From Syntrophaceae bacterium CG2_30_49_12 (lineage in GTDB: Bacteria > Desulfobacterota > Syntrophia > Syntrophales > CG2-30-49-12): DNA of 11,006 bases. The position numbers were made by a program, and so were the translations under genes. The notes below the pieces were generated by a model. That model did no database searches, was not told the origin of the DNA, and saw nothing but the letters and a program-made list of their open reading frames with translations. The DNA is taken from NCBI GenBank assembly GCA_001873675.1, contig MNZP01000049.1, positions 1 to 11,006 on the forward strand, read 5' to 3'. Below, piece by piece: positions 1 through 6,892 of this stretch (position 1 is its first letter; the number at the start of each line of letters is the position of its first letter).

Positions 1-35
1 CCTGAATTTTCCTTTCCGGTATCTAAATAATTATA

Positions 36-219
36 GTAACTGCTCAGGTAGCCCCAAAGGCACCAAGACACAAAGGATACATATAAGTTTATCAACCTTA
101 TCTGACAATAAACAAGACATTCCAACAACACAGCAGATACTGTGCCCCCATAAAAAAGGGTATTAAAAGAATAATTCTCTAATCTTAGTGCCTTGGTGCC
201 TTAGTGGCTGAATAGTTAC
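36..219. repeat. Imperfect long inverted repeat, MITE-like or dispersed intergenic repeat
   Basis: The two ends are reverse complements of one another. The left arm begins GTAACT (36-41) and contains AAGGCACCAAG (57-67). The right arm contains CTTGGTGCCTT (192-202) and ends AGTTAC (214-219). Similarity extends between these blocks: TCA and GCC are shared, with a four-base length difference, and CAC-AAG follows the core on the inner side. The spacer of roughly 100 bases has no ORF. TAATT occurs just outside both ends (28-32 and 221-225) and could be a target duplication, but it is short and in AT-rich DNA. Repeats with 'caccaaggcacc' arms are common between genes in several bacterial phyla; that this is a mobile miniature element is inference. 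Confidence 0.6.
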
Positions 220-260
220 GTAATTGCAAACAAAAAGTTTTATATTATTTCTAAAAATAT

Positions 261-289
261 GTGTCAAGATTTTAAATGAGTGCTATAAA
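261..289 (+). promoter_or_regulatory. Candidate sigma-70 promoter for the amidohydrolase gene
   Basis: An extended -10 element, TG-C-TATAAA, lies at 281-289. A -35-like hexamer GTGTCA (261-266, 4 of 6 matches to TTGACA) sits 17 bases upstream of TATAAA. Transcription would start near 296. The leader would then contain the ribosome binding site AAAGGAG (308-314), 10 bases before the ATG at 325. The placement is good but the call is by eye only. Confidence 0.42.
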
Positions 290-324
290 GAGGTACTAAC
301 ATTCTACAAAGGAGATACAGAGGG

Positions 325-1659
325 ATGATAGAGGTGGACAGGATTATTTCCGGTGGAAGGATCATCCTGATGGACGAAAAGGGAACGACGATTCAAGAAG
401 GAGCGATTGCCATCGGTGGAGAGGAAATCATTGACGTCGGAGAAAGGGAAGTAATCATCGGCCATTATGTTTCTAAAGAGGTTATTGATGCTCATGGTTG
501 TCTGGTCATGCCGGGTCTCATTAACGGTCATACACATGCCGCCATGACCTGTTTCAGAGGCATTGCAGATGATCGGGAGTTATTGGACTGGCTGAACAAC
601 TACATATTTCCCGCAGAGGCAAAAAATGTCAATAAAGAGCTGGCCTATTGGGGAAGTCTGCTGGCATGTGCGGAAATGATCAAATCCGGGACGACCACCT
701 TTTGTGATATGTATATCTTTGAAGACGAGACGGCCAGAGCAGCCAAACAGGCCGGGATGAGGTGTTTTCTGGGGGAGGTCCTCTTTGATTTTCCCTCTCC
801 TAACGTTAAAACACCGGCGGAGGGATTGGCATATACCCGGATGCTGCTGGAAAAATGGGCGGACGATACGTTGGTCAATATTATCGTTGAACCTCATGCA
901 CTATATACATGTTCCCCGTCTCTTCTCATTGATGCTAAGACCCTGGCCGATAGCTATAACGTCCCTTTTGCCGCCCATCTTCTTGAAACCCGGTCGGAAA
1001 CAGAACAACTGCACCGGAAATTAGGGAAGAAGGCCGTGTCTTTTCTAAAAGATATCGGCTGCCTTAATGAACGGCTGATAGCCTTTCACTGCGTCTGTAT
1101 GGATGAGGAAGACATCCGCTTATTTGCTGATCATGGTTGTAAGGTGGTTCATAATCCGGAAAGTAATATGAAGCTTGCCTCGGGGGTAGCCCCTGTACCC
1201 GATATGATCAAGGCCGGCATTGTCGTAGGACTGGGAACGGATGGTTGTGCCAGCAATAACAATCTCGATATGTTTCAGGAGATGGATACAACCGCCAAAC
1301 TCCATAAGGTGGCCAGACTCGACCCGACATTAATGGATGCCCAAACGGTCATCCGGATGGCAACCTGTAAGGGGGCCGGTGTCCTCGGCGTAGAAGACCT
1401 TGTGGGTTGCCTCCAGGTCGGCATGAAGGCGGATATTATCATTATCAATTTGCATAAGCCCCATCTTACGCCGATGTATAACGAATTTTCTCATCTTGTC
1501 TATACGGTTGGCGGGGCTGACGTGGATACCGCCTTGATCAACGGAAAAGTGGTCATGCAGAACCGCCGGCTTTTAACGATTGATGAAGAGAGAGTTATGG
1601 AAAAAGTAAGAGAAATAGCCGCCCGGGTGAAAAGGAGTCTTGACTTGAACCGTAAGTAA
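325..1659 (+). CDS. mtaD: Amidohydrolase, 5'-methylthioadenosine/S-adenosylhomocysteine deaminase family
   Basis: This 444-residue protein is full length for the cytosolic MTA/SAH deaminase (TrzN/AtzA-like) branch of the amidohydrolase superfamily, which removes ammonia from the adenine ring of SAH or MTA to give the inosyl compound and so clears methylation by-products. The metal and catalytic pattern is complete: GHTH (H69, H71), the PAE glutamate (E98), EPHALYTCS (H191), AAHLLET (H218 and E221), FHC (H255) and GTDG (D305), in an alpha/beta barrel flanked by N- and C-terminal beta-sandwich strands ending in the 'KADIIIINL' segment. The ATG at 325 follows AAAGGAG (308-314). The next gene begins 49 bases downstream on the same strand, so cotranscription is possible. 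Substrate is inferred: chlorohydrolases and other aminohydrolases of this branch share these residues. Confidence 0.88.
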   Translation: MIEVDRIISGGRIILMDEKGTTIQEGAIAIGGEEIIDVGEREVIIGHYVSKEVIDAHGCLVMPGLINGHTHAAMTCFRGIADDRELLDWLNNYIFPAEAKNVNKELAYWGSLLACAEMIKSGTTTFCDMYIFEDETARAAKQAGMRCFLGEVLFDFPSPNVKTPAEGLAYTRMLLEKWADDTLVNIIVEPHALYTCSPSLLIDAKTLADSYNVPFAAHLLETRSETEQLHRKLGKKAVSFLKDIGCLNERLIAFHCVCMDEEDIRLFADHGCKVVHNPESNMKLASGVAPVPDMIKAGIVVGLGTDGCASNNNLDMFQEMDTTAKLHKVARLDPTLMDAQTVIRMATCKGAGVLGVEDLVGCLQVGMKADIIIINLHKPHLTPMYNEFSHLVYTVGGADVDTALINGKVVMQNRRLLTIDEERVMEKVREIAARVKRSLDLNRK

Positions 1660-1708
1660 GGATAGGTAAAGTTTGTTAATAAAAACACAACTTCCGGGAG
1701 GAAAACAG

Positions 1709-3271
1709 ATGATCAGGCGCTGTACATTGGCATGGACGGCAGCAATTGCTGTTATTTTATGTCTTTACCCTTTCAACGCCGGGGCTGTACCGAGAGAAGT
1801 TACCCTCTTCCCTGGTTCTGCCCGGGTACTTGAAGTCACAAAGGTGCGTCTCTATCCGGCGGACAAGGATTTACAGGGAGCCGTCTTCTTCCTTCCCGGC
1901 CTGGCCGATCCAAACTCGCTTGTTACCCGATTGGCAAAAGAGGGAGGGCTGAGAATCGAAGATCAGACATGGCGGCAAGTTGCCCGTCATGATGATGAGA
2001 AAATTAAAAAATTACGCAAACAAATCCAGACCCTCAAGGCCGAAAGAAATACACTCCAGGCTGCCATCTTCTCTCTCGAGACCCAGATTCAGTTCTGGCA
2101 ATCTCAAACCAAGGCGAAAATGAAGACTATTCCCGATGCCTTTAACATGGTTTCGGCAATAGGCAAAAACATCCAGAAGGCATACCAGGGCAAGCTGTCT
2201 TCTGAACCGGAAATCGAGAGGCTAAATAAGCAGATCAAGGAGATGGAGGATGAACTGGACCGGACGGTGGGGGAAAAGGAAACCCTCTGGGAGGTAATCC
2301 TCCTTTTTTCCGGCTCTAAAGCACAGGAGGCATCATTGACCTATAGCTATTCCCTGTCCGGCTGTGGTTGGCTGCCCCTCTACCGTCTTGACGCCCGGCC
2401 ACAGGAAAAGCGGATATTGTTTTCCTGGGAGGCGGAGATCTGGCAAAGTTCAGGCCAGGACTGGAACAGGGTAGATATAAGCATTGCCACGCTCCAGCCT
2501 GCATCATCGTCCACACCACCTGATCTACCCCCCTGGATCATCAAACCACGTCCCGAGATCAGGGGGAAGGGCGGGCGACAGAGCGATAAAGCAGAGGCCT
2601 TGCCGGCATTTTCAGAAGCGGATAACCTGACAGAGACCATCCCATCTGCACCACACCAGATCAGGCAAAGCATTTTTTCTCTCTGGCGGTTAGGCAGGAA
2701 GAATGTGCCGGCAGGATCGCGACAACGGGTGAAAATCCAGGAGGATACGTGGCCTGCCGAGTTCACCCACCTGATGAGACCCAGCCTGAGTGCCCAGGCC
2801 TTCCTCAGGGCCGCCATTAATCTACCGGAGCCGACGGATATCCCCCCGGGAACGGCTACATTCATGGTAGATGGCGCCATTCTCGGAAAGCGGACCTTTT
2901 CCTTCGCCGGACAGGAAGGGACGTTCTTTTTCGGCGTGGATCCGTTAGTTACGGCCCATTTACTTTTAGTGTCTAAAAAATCGGGGGGGAAAACATTTTT
3001 AGAAAACAAACAGACTTACAAATGGGATTGGCGCATTGATGTTCAGAATGCCAGGATATCTCCTGCCAGGGTTCGCCTCGAGGACCCTTGCCCACAGCCC
3101 CGTGACGAAAGGATTAAACTGTCTCTCCAGCACGAACCGCCTCCTTCTGAACAAGACCCGGCAACACTGATCTGGTCCTTCGACCTGCCGGCGGGACAGA
3201 AGAAATCCATTCTTACCACCATCGTCCTTACCGCCCCCGAAGATATGAACCTGGACCTGGGGTGGAGATAA
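1709..3271 (+). CDS. Secreted MuiA-like protein with DUF4140 and DUF4139 domains
   Basis: The protein is 520 residues long. It starts with a typical signal peptide (positive MIRR, hydrophobic 8-22, cleavage likely after AGA at 26), so it should be exported. Residues 28-75 (REVTLFPGSARVLEV and a following strand ending FLPGL) match the N-terminal DUF4140 beta domain. Residues 95-135 and 165-195 are charged, coiled-coil-like helices. From about 205 the DUF4139 pattern begins (SGCGWLPLYRLDAR, then WEAEIWQSSGQDWNRVDISIATLQP in two parts around 240-264) and continues as beta-rich sequence to the end. The family is named after a mucoidy-inhibitor protein and its biochemical role is not established. 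The ATG at 1709 is chosen because GGGAGG (1696-1701) precedes it at 7 bases and the signal peptide starts there; an in-frame TTG at 1673 has no such site. It follows the deaminase gene and may share its transcript. Confidence 0.8.
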   Translation: MIRRCTLAWTAAIAVILCLYPFNAGAVPREVTLFPGSARVLEVTKVRLYPADKDLQGAVFFLPGLADPNSLVTRLAKEGGLRIEDQTWRQVARHDDEKIKKLRKQIQTLKAERNTLQAAIFSLETQIQFWQSQTKAKMKTIPDAFNMVSAIGKNIQKAYQGKLSSEPEIERLNKQIKEMEDELDRTVGEKETLWEVILLFSGSKAQEASLTYSYSLSGCGWLPLYRLDARPQEKRILFSWEAEIWQSSGQDWNRVDISIATLQPASSSTPPDLPPWIIKPRPEIRGKGGRQSDKAEALPAFSEADNLTETIPSAPHQIRQSIFSLWRLGRKNVPAGSRQRVKIQEDTWPAEFTHLMRPSLSAQAFLRAAINLPEPTDIPPGTATFMVDGAILGKRTFSFAGQEGTFFFGVDPLVTAHLLLVSKKSGGKTFLENKQTYKWDWRIDVQNARISPARVRLEDPCPQPRDERIKLSLQHEPPPSEQDPATLIWSFDLPAGQKKSILTTIVLTAPEDMNLDLGWR

Positions 3272-3277
3272 CCGTAA

Positions 3278-3406
3278 ATGAGGTTAAAGAAACATGCAGT
3301 CACTAATAAGTTCATCCGAGATGGTGAACATTCGTTTGAAGAAACTGATGGAATACGGCAAAACGTTACGCCTTATGAAAAAAGCGCAATTTGTTTAAAT
3401 ACATAA
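3278..3406 (+). CDS. Weak small ORF, 42 residues, unknown
   Basis: An ATG at 3278, seven bases after the MuiA-like stop, opens a 42-codon frame with GGAG at 3264-3267 upstream (10-base spacing). The product is hydrophilic, begins MRLKKHAVTNKF, and has no motif, membrane segment or family I recognise. Two other short frames overlap it (from 3294 and from 3391), so at most one of the three is likely to be real. Chance is a fair explanation. Confidence 0.15.
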   Translation: MRLKKHAVTNKFIRDGEHSFEETDGIRQNVTPYEKSAICLNT

Positions 3407-3582
3407 CCTCAATAGAAGTATTGGATTTGCCTCAAGAGAAATATTCAGTTCCGCAAACCCCAAGTCATTCGTCTGCGTCTACCTATATCGATACCGGAAT
3501 TTCTCACCGGAGTCCTCGAAGAATCCCAGCGTGGGTTTGGATAGCAGGATTTCTGCTGCTAATGTATTTTTGCCATAAATAA
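3391..3582 (+). CDS. Possible small tail-anchored protein
   Basis: A 63-residue frame would start at TTG (3391) with no good ribosome binding site. It is polar and Ser/Pro-rich in the middle and ends in RRIPAWVWIAGFLLLMYF (residues 43-60), a credible single membrane segment with a basic N-terminal flank, followed by CHK. A membrane anchor with positive inside residues is not what random sequence usually gives, so part of this frame may be real. Just upstream, an overlapping frame from ATG 3294 runs through ATG 3375 and a run of six A (3378-3383); skipping one A would join it to this frame as a product starting near MKKRNLFKYITSIEVLD. Function unknown. Confidence 0.3.
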   Translation: MFKYITSIEVLDLPQEKYSVPQTPSHSSASTYIDTGISHRSPRRIPAWVWIAGFLLLMYFCHK

Positions 3583-3619
3583 TTGAATTCGGTGCTTTCA
3601 ATCAGGTGACTGTCTTCCG

Positions 3620-3997
3620 TCATTTCGCTACATAATATCCCGCATCTGTGAGGGCTTTTTTTACTGCATTCATTTGACCGAAGGAGGCGCTGTTTTGTCG
3701 GGCAAACTCAACGGCAATATCCCGAACTTTTCGAATCCCATCCCTGTCTTTTTGATCGGGCAAACCCCATTGGTTTTTCCTGCCATTTTCAAACTCGACA
3801 AACAAGGTCCCGTTCCTTACAAACGTAGACATCCGCAGGATCGCCTTTTTGATCCTTGATGGCATTGGCTTTGGTAATGGACGGGACAAACCGGCAATGC
3901 TGAATATGCGTCTGAGAACATCGTCTTCCGTCTCACCGAACTTGCCTCTTTTAGCGATTTCATCCCATACTTCATCGGATATCCGGATGGTTTTCAT
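3620..3997 (-). CDS. Small protein with SeqA/ribbon-helix-helix-like N-terminus
   Basis: The protein has 125 residues. Its start, MKTIRISDEVWDEIAKRG, followed by GETEDDVLRRIF (21-32), closely follows the layout of the SeqA N-terminal domain and other ribbon-helix-helix dimerisation modules: a short beta strand, then two helices with a GE-s/t-DD-LRR turn. The remainder (50-125) holds a strand pair around TLFVEFENGRKNQWGL and a helix-rich end with an AVKKALTDAGYYV motif, which I do not recognise. It probably binds DNA or dimerises as a regulator or accessory factor; this is inferred. The ATG at 3997 has an excellent site (AGGGGG on the - strand, plus positions 4003-4008, spacing 5). It lies 53 bases after the UvrD-like gene and is probably the last gene of that operon. 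No clear terminator follows. Confidence 0.72.
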   Translation of the reverse strand: MKTIRISDEVWDEIAKRGKFGETEDDVLRRIFSIAGLSRPLPKPMPSRIKKAILRMSTFVRNGTLFVEFENGRKNQWGLPDQKDRDGIRKVRDIAVEFARQNSASFGQMNAVKKALTDAGYYVAK

Positions 3998-4050
3998 AGC
4001 TGCCCCCTGAAAAGATGATTCAATAACCTATCTCCAAGCCAGCAATTACC

Positions 4051-5283
4051 TTAGAACGGAGCCTCATAATCGTCATCCGGCTGCGCCATCTTGGGTTTGA
4101 CCGGTGATGTTTTTCCGTCCTGAATGGTCAGGTGGTTCTTGGCTGCCGCATCTTTGAGAATAGAAAATTCCTCAAGTTCCATACCCTTTGTTGTGCTGAG
4201 ATAAACCCACTTGGTTGCGCGGGCGACACCAACGAACAACATGCGTTGCTTCAACCTGCTGTCATGAATATTATCGAAGGCACTCGCCGTTATTTTCGGA
4301 AGAAGGACACTGTCAAACGTAAGGCCTTTAGCGCTGTGGTACGTTGCGATCTTGGGAAGGTTGTTGCCAAAGTCAAAATCCGCCGGCATACCTGGCCTCT
4401 TTGGAGGTACCGCTTTCTCAATATCGATCCCCCTCTCCTGCATGGCGGTGGCAAAACCATGTACCTGCTTGTTTTTCGGCACAACGATGCCGACACGTTC
4501 GTTCATCAACTGGCGCTGTCGGATGACATCGGCCATGCGATCCATCTCCTCGTCATGATTGCTGGCGATAAAGCAGAGCGGCCGTTCCTTCGTCAGTTGT
4601 TGTGTGCCGATTTGAGAAAGATACTGACCGCGCCGAACGGCATCTGGTATAAAATACGCCGCCAGTTGTGCCACATAGGGTGAGTTTCTATAAGCTCCCA
4701 ACAGCGTGGCGTTTTCCTTCCTGAGCCCCATCCTTGCCAAGATCTGTTCTTCCCCGGTTCCCTCTTCAAATATCTGCTGCATCCGGTCGGCGAAGACGGT
4801 GACATGCCGTGCCGCCAGGGAAATGATTTCAAAGGCCTGTGGGCTCAAATCCTGCCCTTCATCCACAAGGATGAAATCCAGGGTCTTTTGAAGAGCAGGA
4901 CGTGTCTTCAAGCGCTCCAGGACGGATAGACGGATCTTTTCAAAATCGATTGTTCTCCCTGCCCAAGGGAGGCTTTTCGATATTTCCTTCTCGTAGATGA
5001 GGCGGCACCAGTGATCGAAGGTGCTGACCGTTTCATCGGGGAGTCCCAGGAATTGAATGCCCGATTTGATGTACTGCTTTATGACATTTGTAAAGACGAA
5101 AACCCTGTATTTTTCAGGAGAAACGTTATACGCCCTTGCCAGGTAGCCCGCCCGGTGGATCAGAACCTGCGTCTTTCCGGATCCGGCCACGCCGAAGACG
5201 ACACGGTTTTGATCCGGTTTCATTTCAACTACCCGGGTCTGGTCCGGCGTTAGATCACCCGGCGGCAATAGCCATGTTCCCAT
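4051..5283 (-). CDS. Compact UvrD/Rep-like SF1A helicase
   Basis: This 410-residue ATPase has the ordered SF1A motifs: Q motif LTPDQTRVV (11-19), Walker A GVAGSGKT (31-38), motif Ia around VFVFTN (61-66), Walker B ILVDEGQD (138-145), motif III VFADRMQQIFEEG (163-175), motif IV GAYRNSPYVAQLA (196-208), motif V IATYHSAKGLTFDSVLLP (312-329) and motif VI FVGVARATKWVYLS (350-363, R355 the likely arginine finger). At 410 residues against about 700 for UvrD or Rep, it has little room for the 1B and 2B subdomains, so it is a minimal translocase or switch ATPase rather than a classical processive helicase (inference). The start lies 2 bases after the Hsp70 stop, with GAGGGGG (5289-5295) overlapping the end of that gene, which indicates translational coupling. 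The C-terminal 30 residues are polar and end in an acidic DDDYEAPF. Confidence 0.85.
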   Translation of the reverse strand: MGTWLLPPGDLTPDQTRVVEMKPDQNRVVFGVAGSGKTQVLIHRAGYLARAYNVSPEKYRVFVFTNVIKQYIKSGIQFLGLPDETVSTFDHWCRLIYEKEISKSLPWAGRTIDFEKIRLSVLERLKTRPALQKTLDFILVDEGQDLSPQAFEIISLAARHVTVFADRMQQIFEEGTGEEQILARMGLRKENATLLGAYRNSPYVAQLAAYFIPDAVRRGQYLSQIGTQQLTKERPLCFIASNHDEEMDRMADVIRQRQLMNERVGIVVPKNKQVHGFATAMQERGIDIEKAVPPKRPGMPADFDFGNNLPKIATYHSAKGLTFDSVLLPKITASAFDNIHDSRLKQRMLFVGVARATKWVYLSTTKGMELEEFSILKDAAAKNHLTIQDGKTSPVKPKMAQPDDDYEAPF

Positions 5284-5285
5284 CG

Positions 5286-6866
5286 TTACCCCCTCACGAT
5301 CAGTCCGCCCTTGATTCCCGGTAGTGGCGTCTTGAAATCGACATCAGGTTCCCCTTTTTTCTTTCGTTTGCTTTTTTCCTTGTCTGCATGTTGGGTGGCC
5401 TTTTCATCCCCCGCCCCACGCGCCGCCACCATAAGCCAACCCAGTTCCCATTCGGACAGGCTGTCGGGCCGCCTGAAGGCCTTGATGGCCTGCAGGTAGA
5501 TGGGTTTGTAATCCTTGTCGGGATCGATCTTCTTCAGGCACATTGCCTTCAGCGTCAGACATTCACCTTTTTGCCCACCCTTCTTGATCGCCGCCTCGAT
5601 TGTATCGACCGCCTCCTGGTACATCGATCTTCGGAAAAAGCTCAGGGCCAGGTTGAACAAGGGACCATTCCAGGATGTCGTCGCGCGGTCCGCTTCCCGG
5701 TAGAGTTTCTCTGCCCGCTCATGGTCGCCGAGTTCTCCATAATAGATGCCTTGAAGATTTAAAATCTCCACATCGGGCTTTCCGAGGCTTTTCAAAGCCG
5801 ATCTCAACCAATCCAAGGCCCTCTCTTTCTGATTCAACTCGGCGTACCACCGGGCAAGCTGGATGAAATCGTCCCGGTCTTCAGGCGATCCGCCGCCCTT
5901 CTTCTTCAACTCCTCTTCTTTCTCTTCGATGAGCAGCCGGATGCTGCCGGGATTGACGACGTTCACAAACGGGTTCTCCACAGCATGTTCGAAAACGGCC
6001 TCCGGATCATCCTTCAGAAAGGCCCGGCATTGAAACTGTTTACCCGCCGTGATTCGATATTCCATGACGATCTCCGTCCCGGCCGTCACATGCTCGGGGA
6101 TGTTCCATATTTCATGAAATATCGTCTGTCCATCCTTTGCACTCACGACTTTTAAGAGTAGATTTTCCGTGAACAGATCCTCTTGGGCGGGCACGATCAG
6201 TTCAACCCGAGCCCAGTCGTCTTCAGCAGGATAGGGGAGGGCCGTCTGCGCCGGGACAAGAGGAAAGAGCCCTTCACCCGTGGTGACCAGCGCCAAAGCG
6301 TCATGGAGAACTGGGCGAATGAGGTTCTGCCCTGTAATGGCCTTGTAGAGGCTGTTCCAAGCAGCGCCCCGGGCGACGGAAAGTTGGATGGAGAGGGGAT
6401 CCTGAAAAAAACCGACGGCGCTCTTCTGAAAGAACGCCTCGACCGCTTCCCGTACCTGGGGAATCAGGGAACTCCCTCCAACCATAAGACAGAAATCAAT
6501 TTCTTCCGGCTTTTGGCCGGCCCGATCCAGGGCATCCTGGAGGGGGGCGAGGATGGACTGGGTCAGACGGAATTCCGTCTGCCTGGCATAGAGGAGATCT
6601 CGGTCGAGAAACGGCGCCAAGATTGTTTCCCATTGCATCGCGGTCAGGGTCGGGCGGGCCAGGTGGAATGATCTCTTTCCCAGATAAAGGGTAATTCCCG
6701 GCTGCCTCGCCATCACCTCTTCTTTGTCTGCTTCGTCGTATTTGCCAAATTTCTTCAGCCGGTCGATCTCTCGGCAGAGGGCCTCCTTCAGGGCTTCCGC
6801 CGTTCCCAGAAGCTGTGGTTCGAGCCCACGTTTCTTTTCCGCCCAAGTAAGATCAAGCGGCCCCAA
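5286..6866 (-). CDS. Hsp70-like ATPase, C-terminal fragment with TPR repeats
   Basis: This is the 3' frame, nominally 526 residues from a TTG at 6866, but homology begins further upstream at about 6923, so the TTG is not a real start. It holds the rest of Hsp70 lobe II, including the adenosine motif FCLMVGGSSLIPQVREAV (125-142 of this frame) and SVARGAAW (163-170), then a beta-rich region (185-310), a Glu/Lys linker ending in GGGSPED (about 311-330), and TPR-like helical pairs (333-450, e.g. ILNLQGIYYGELGDHERAEK and LFNLALSFFRRSMYQEAV). A canonical helical lid and EEVD-type tail are absent; instead the end is Lys-rich with a GLIVRG terminus. The TPR part is likely a protein-binding scaffold (inference). 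Confidence 0.8.
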   Translation of the reverse strand: MGPLDLTWAEKKRGLEPQLLGTAEALKEALCREIDRLKKFGKYDEADKEEVMARQPGITLYLGKRSFHLARPTLTAMQWETILAPFLDRDLLYARQTEFRLTQSILAPLQDALDRAGQKPEEIDFCLMVGGSSLIPQVREAVEAFFQKSAVGFFQDPLSIQLSVARGAAWNSLYKAITGQNLIRPVLHDALALVTTGEGLFPLVPAQTALPYPAEDDWARVELIVPAQEDLFTENLLLKVVSAKDGQTIFHEIWNIPEHVTAGTEIVMEYRITAGKQFQCRAFLKDDPEAVFEHAVENPFVNVVNPGSIRLLIEEKEEELKKKGGGSPEDRDDFIQLARWYAELNQKERALDWLRSALKSLGKPDVEILNLQGIYYGELGDHERAEKLYREADRATTSWNGPLFNLALSFFRRSMYQEAVDTIEAAIKKGGQKGECLTLKAMCLKKIDPDKDYKPIYLQAIKAFRRPDSLSEWELGWLMVAARGAGDEKATQHADKEKSKRKKKGEPDVDFKTPLPGIKGGLIVRG

Positions 6867-6892
6867 GCTGTTTTCCTTTAGTAACGAGGGAA

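Larger units (their letters stand above)
1..324. other. Gene-free left flank
   Basis: No convincing coding region is present in these 324 bases; all frames are broken by frequent stops and the base composition is AT-rich. The stretch holds an imperfect inverted repeat (36-219), a small hairpin inside it (CACAG at 129-133 pairing with CTGTG at 140-144), and then an AT-rich region with a candidate promoter in front of the amidohydrolase gene. Confidence 0.7.

Noticed and set aside
36..219. CRISPR array or attachment-site interpretation of the left-edge repeats
   Set aside because: There are only two copies, in opposite orientation, with no regular spacers and no tRNA or integrase nearby.
1673..1708. 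TTG start extending the MuiA-like protein by 12 residues
   Set aside because: The ATG at 1709 has a good ribosome binding site and begins a standard signal peptide; the extension would sit before the signal peptide.
2380..3009. Long open frame on the - strand (209 codons) inside the MuiA-like gene
   Set aside because: It lies antisense to a well-supported DUF4139 gene, has no family features, and its length follows from the GC-rich codon pattern of the real frame.
3583..3619. Bidirectional terminator between the converging genes
   Set aside because: No stem of useful length followed by a T-run was found in either direction; only the short GAATTC palindrome is present.
4132..4683. 183-codon + strand frame opposite the UvrD-like gene
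   Set aside because: The opposite frame has all SF1A motifs; this one has none and no ribosome binding site.
6183..6671. 162-codon + strand frame inside the Hsp70 region
   Set aside because: Shadow of the Hsp70 C-terminal frame; no motif, and typical of GC-rich antisense frames.
5286..6866. Second Hsp70 frame as an independent gene starting at TTG 6866
   Set aside because: Hsp70 homology continues upstream of the TTG in the same frame to about 6923, so this is the 3' part of the broken gene.
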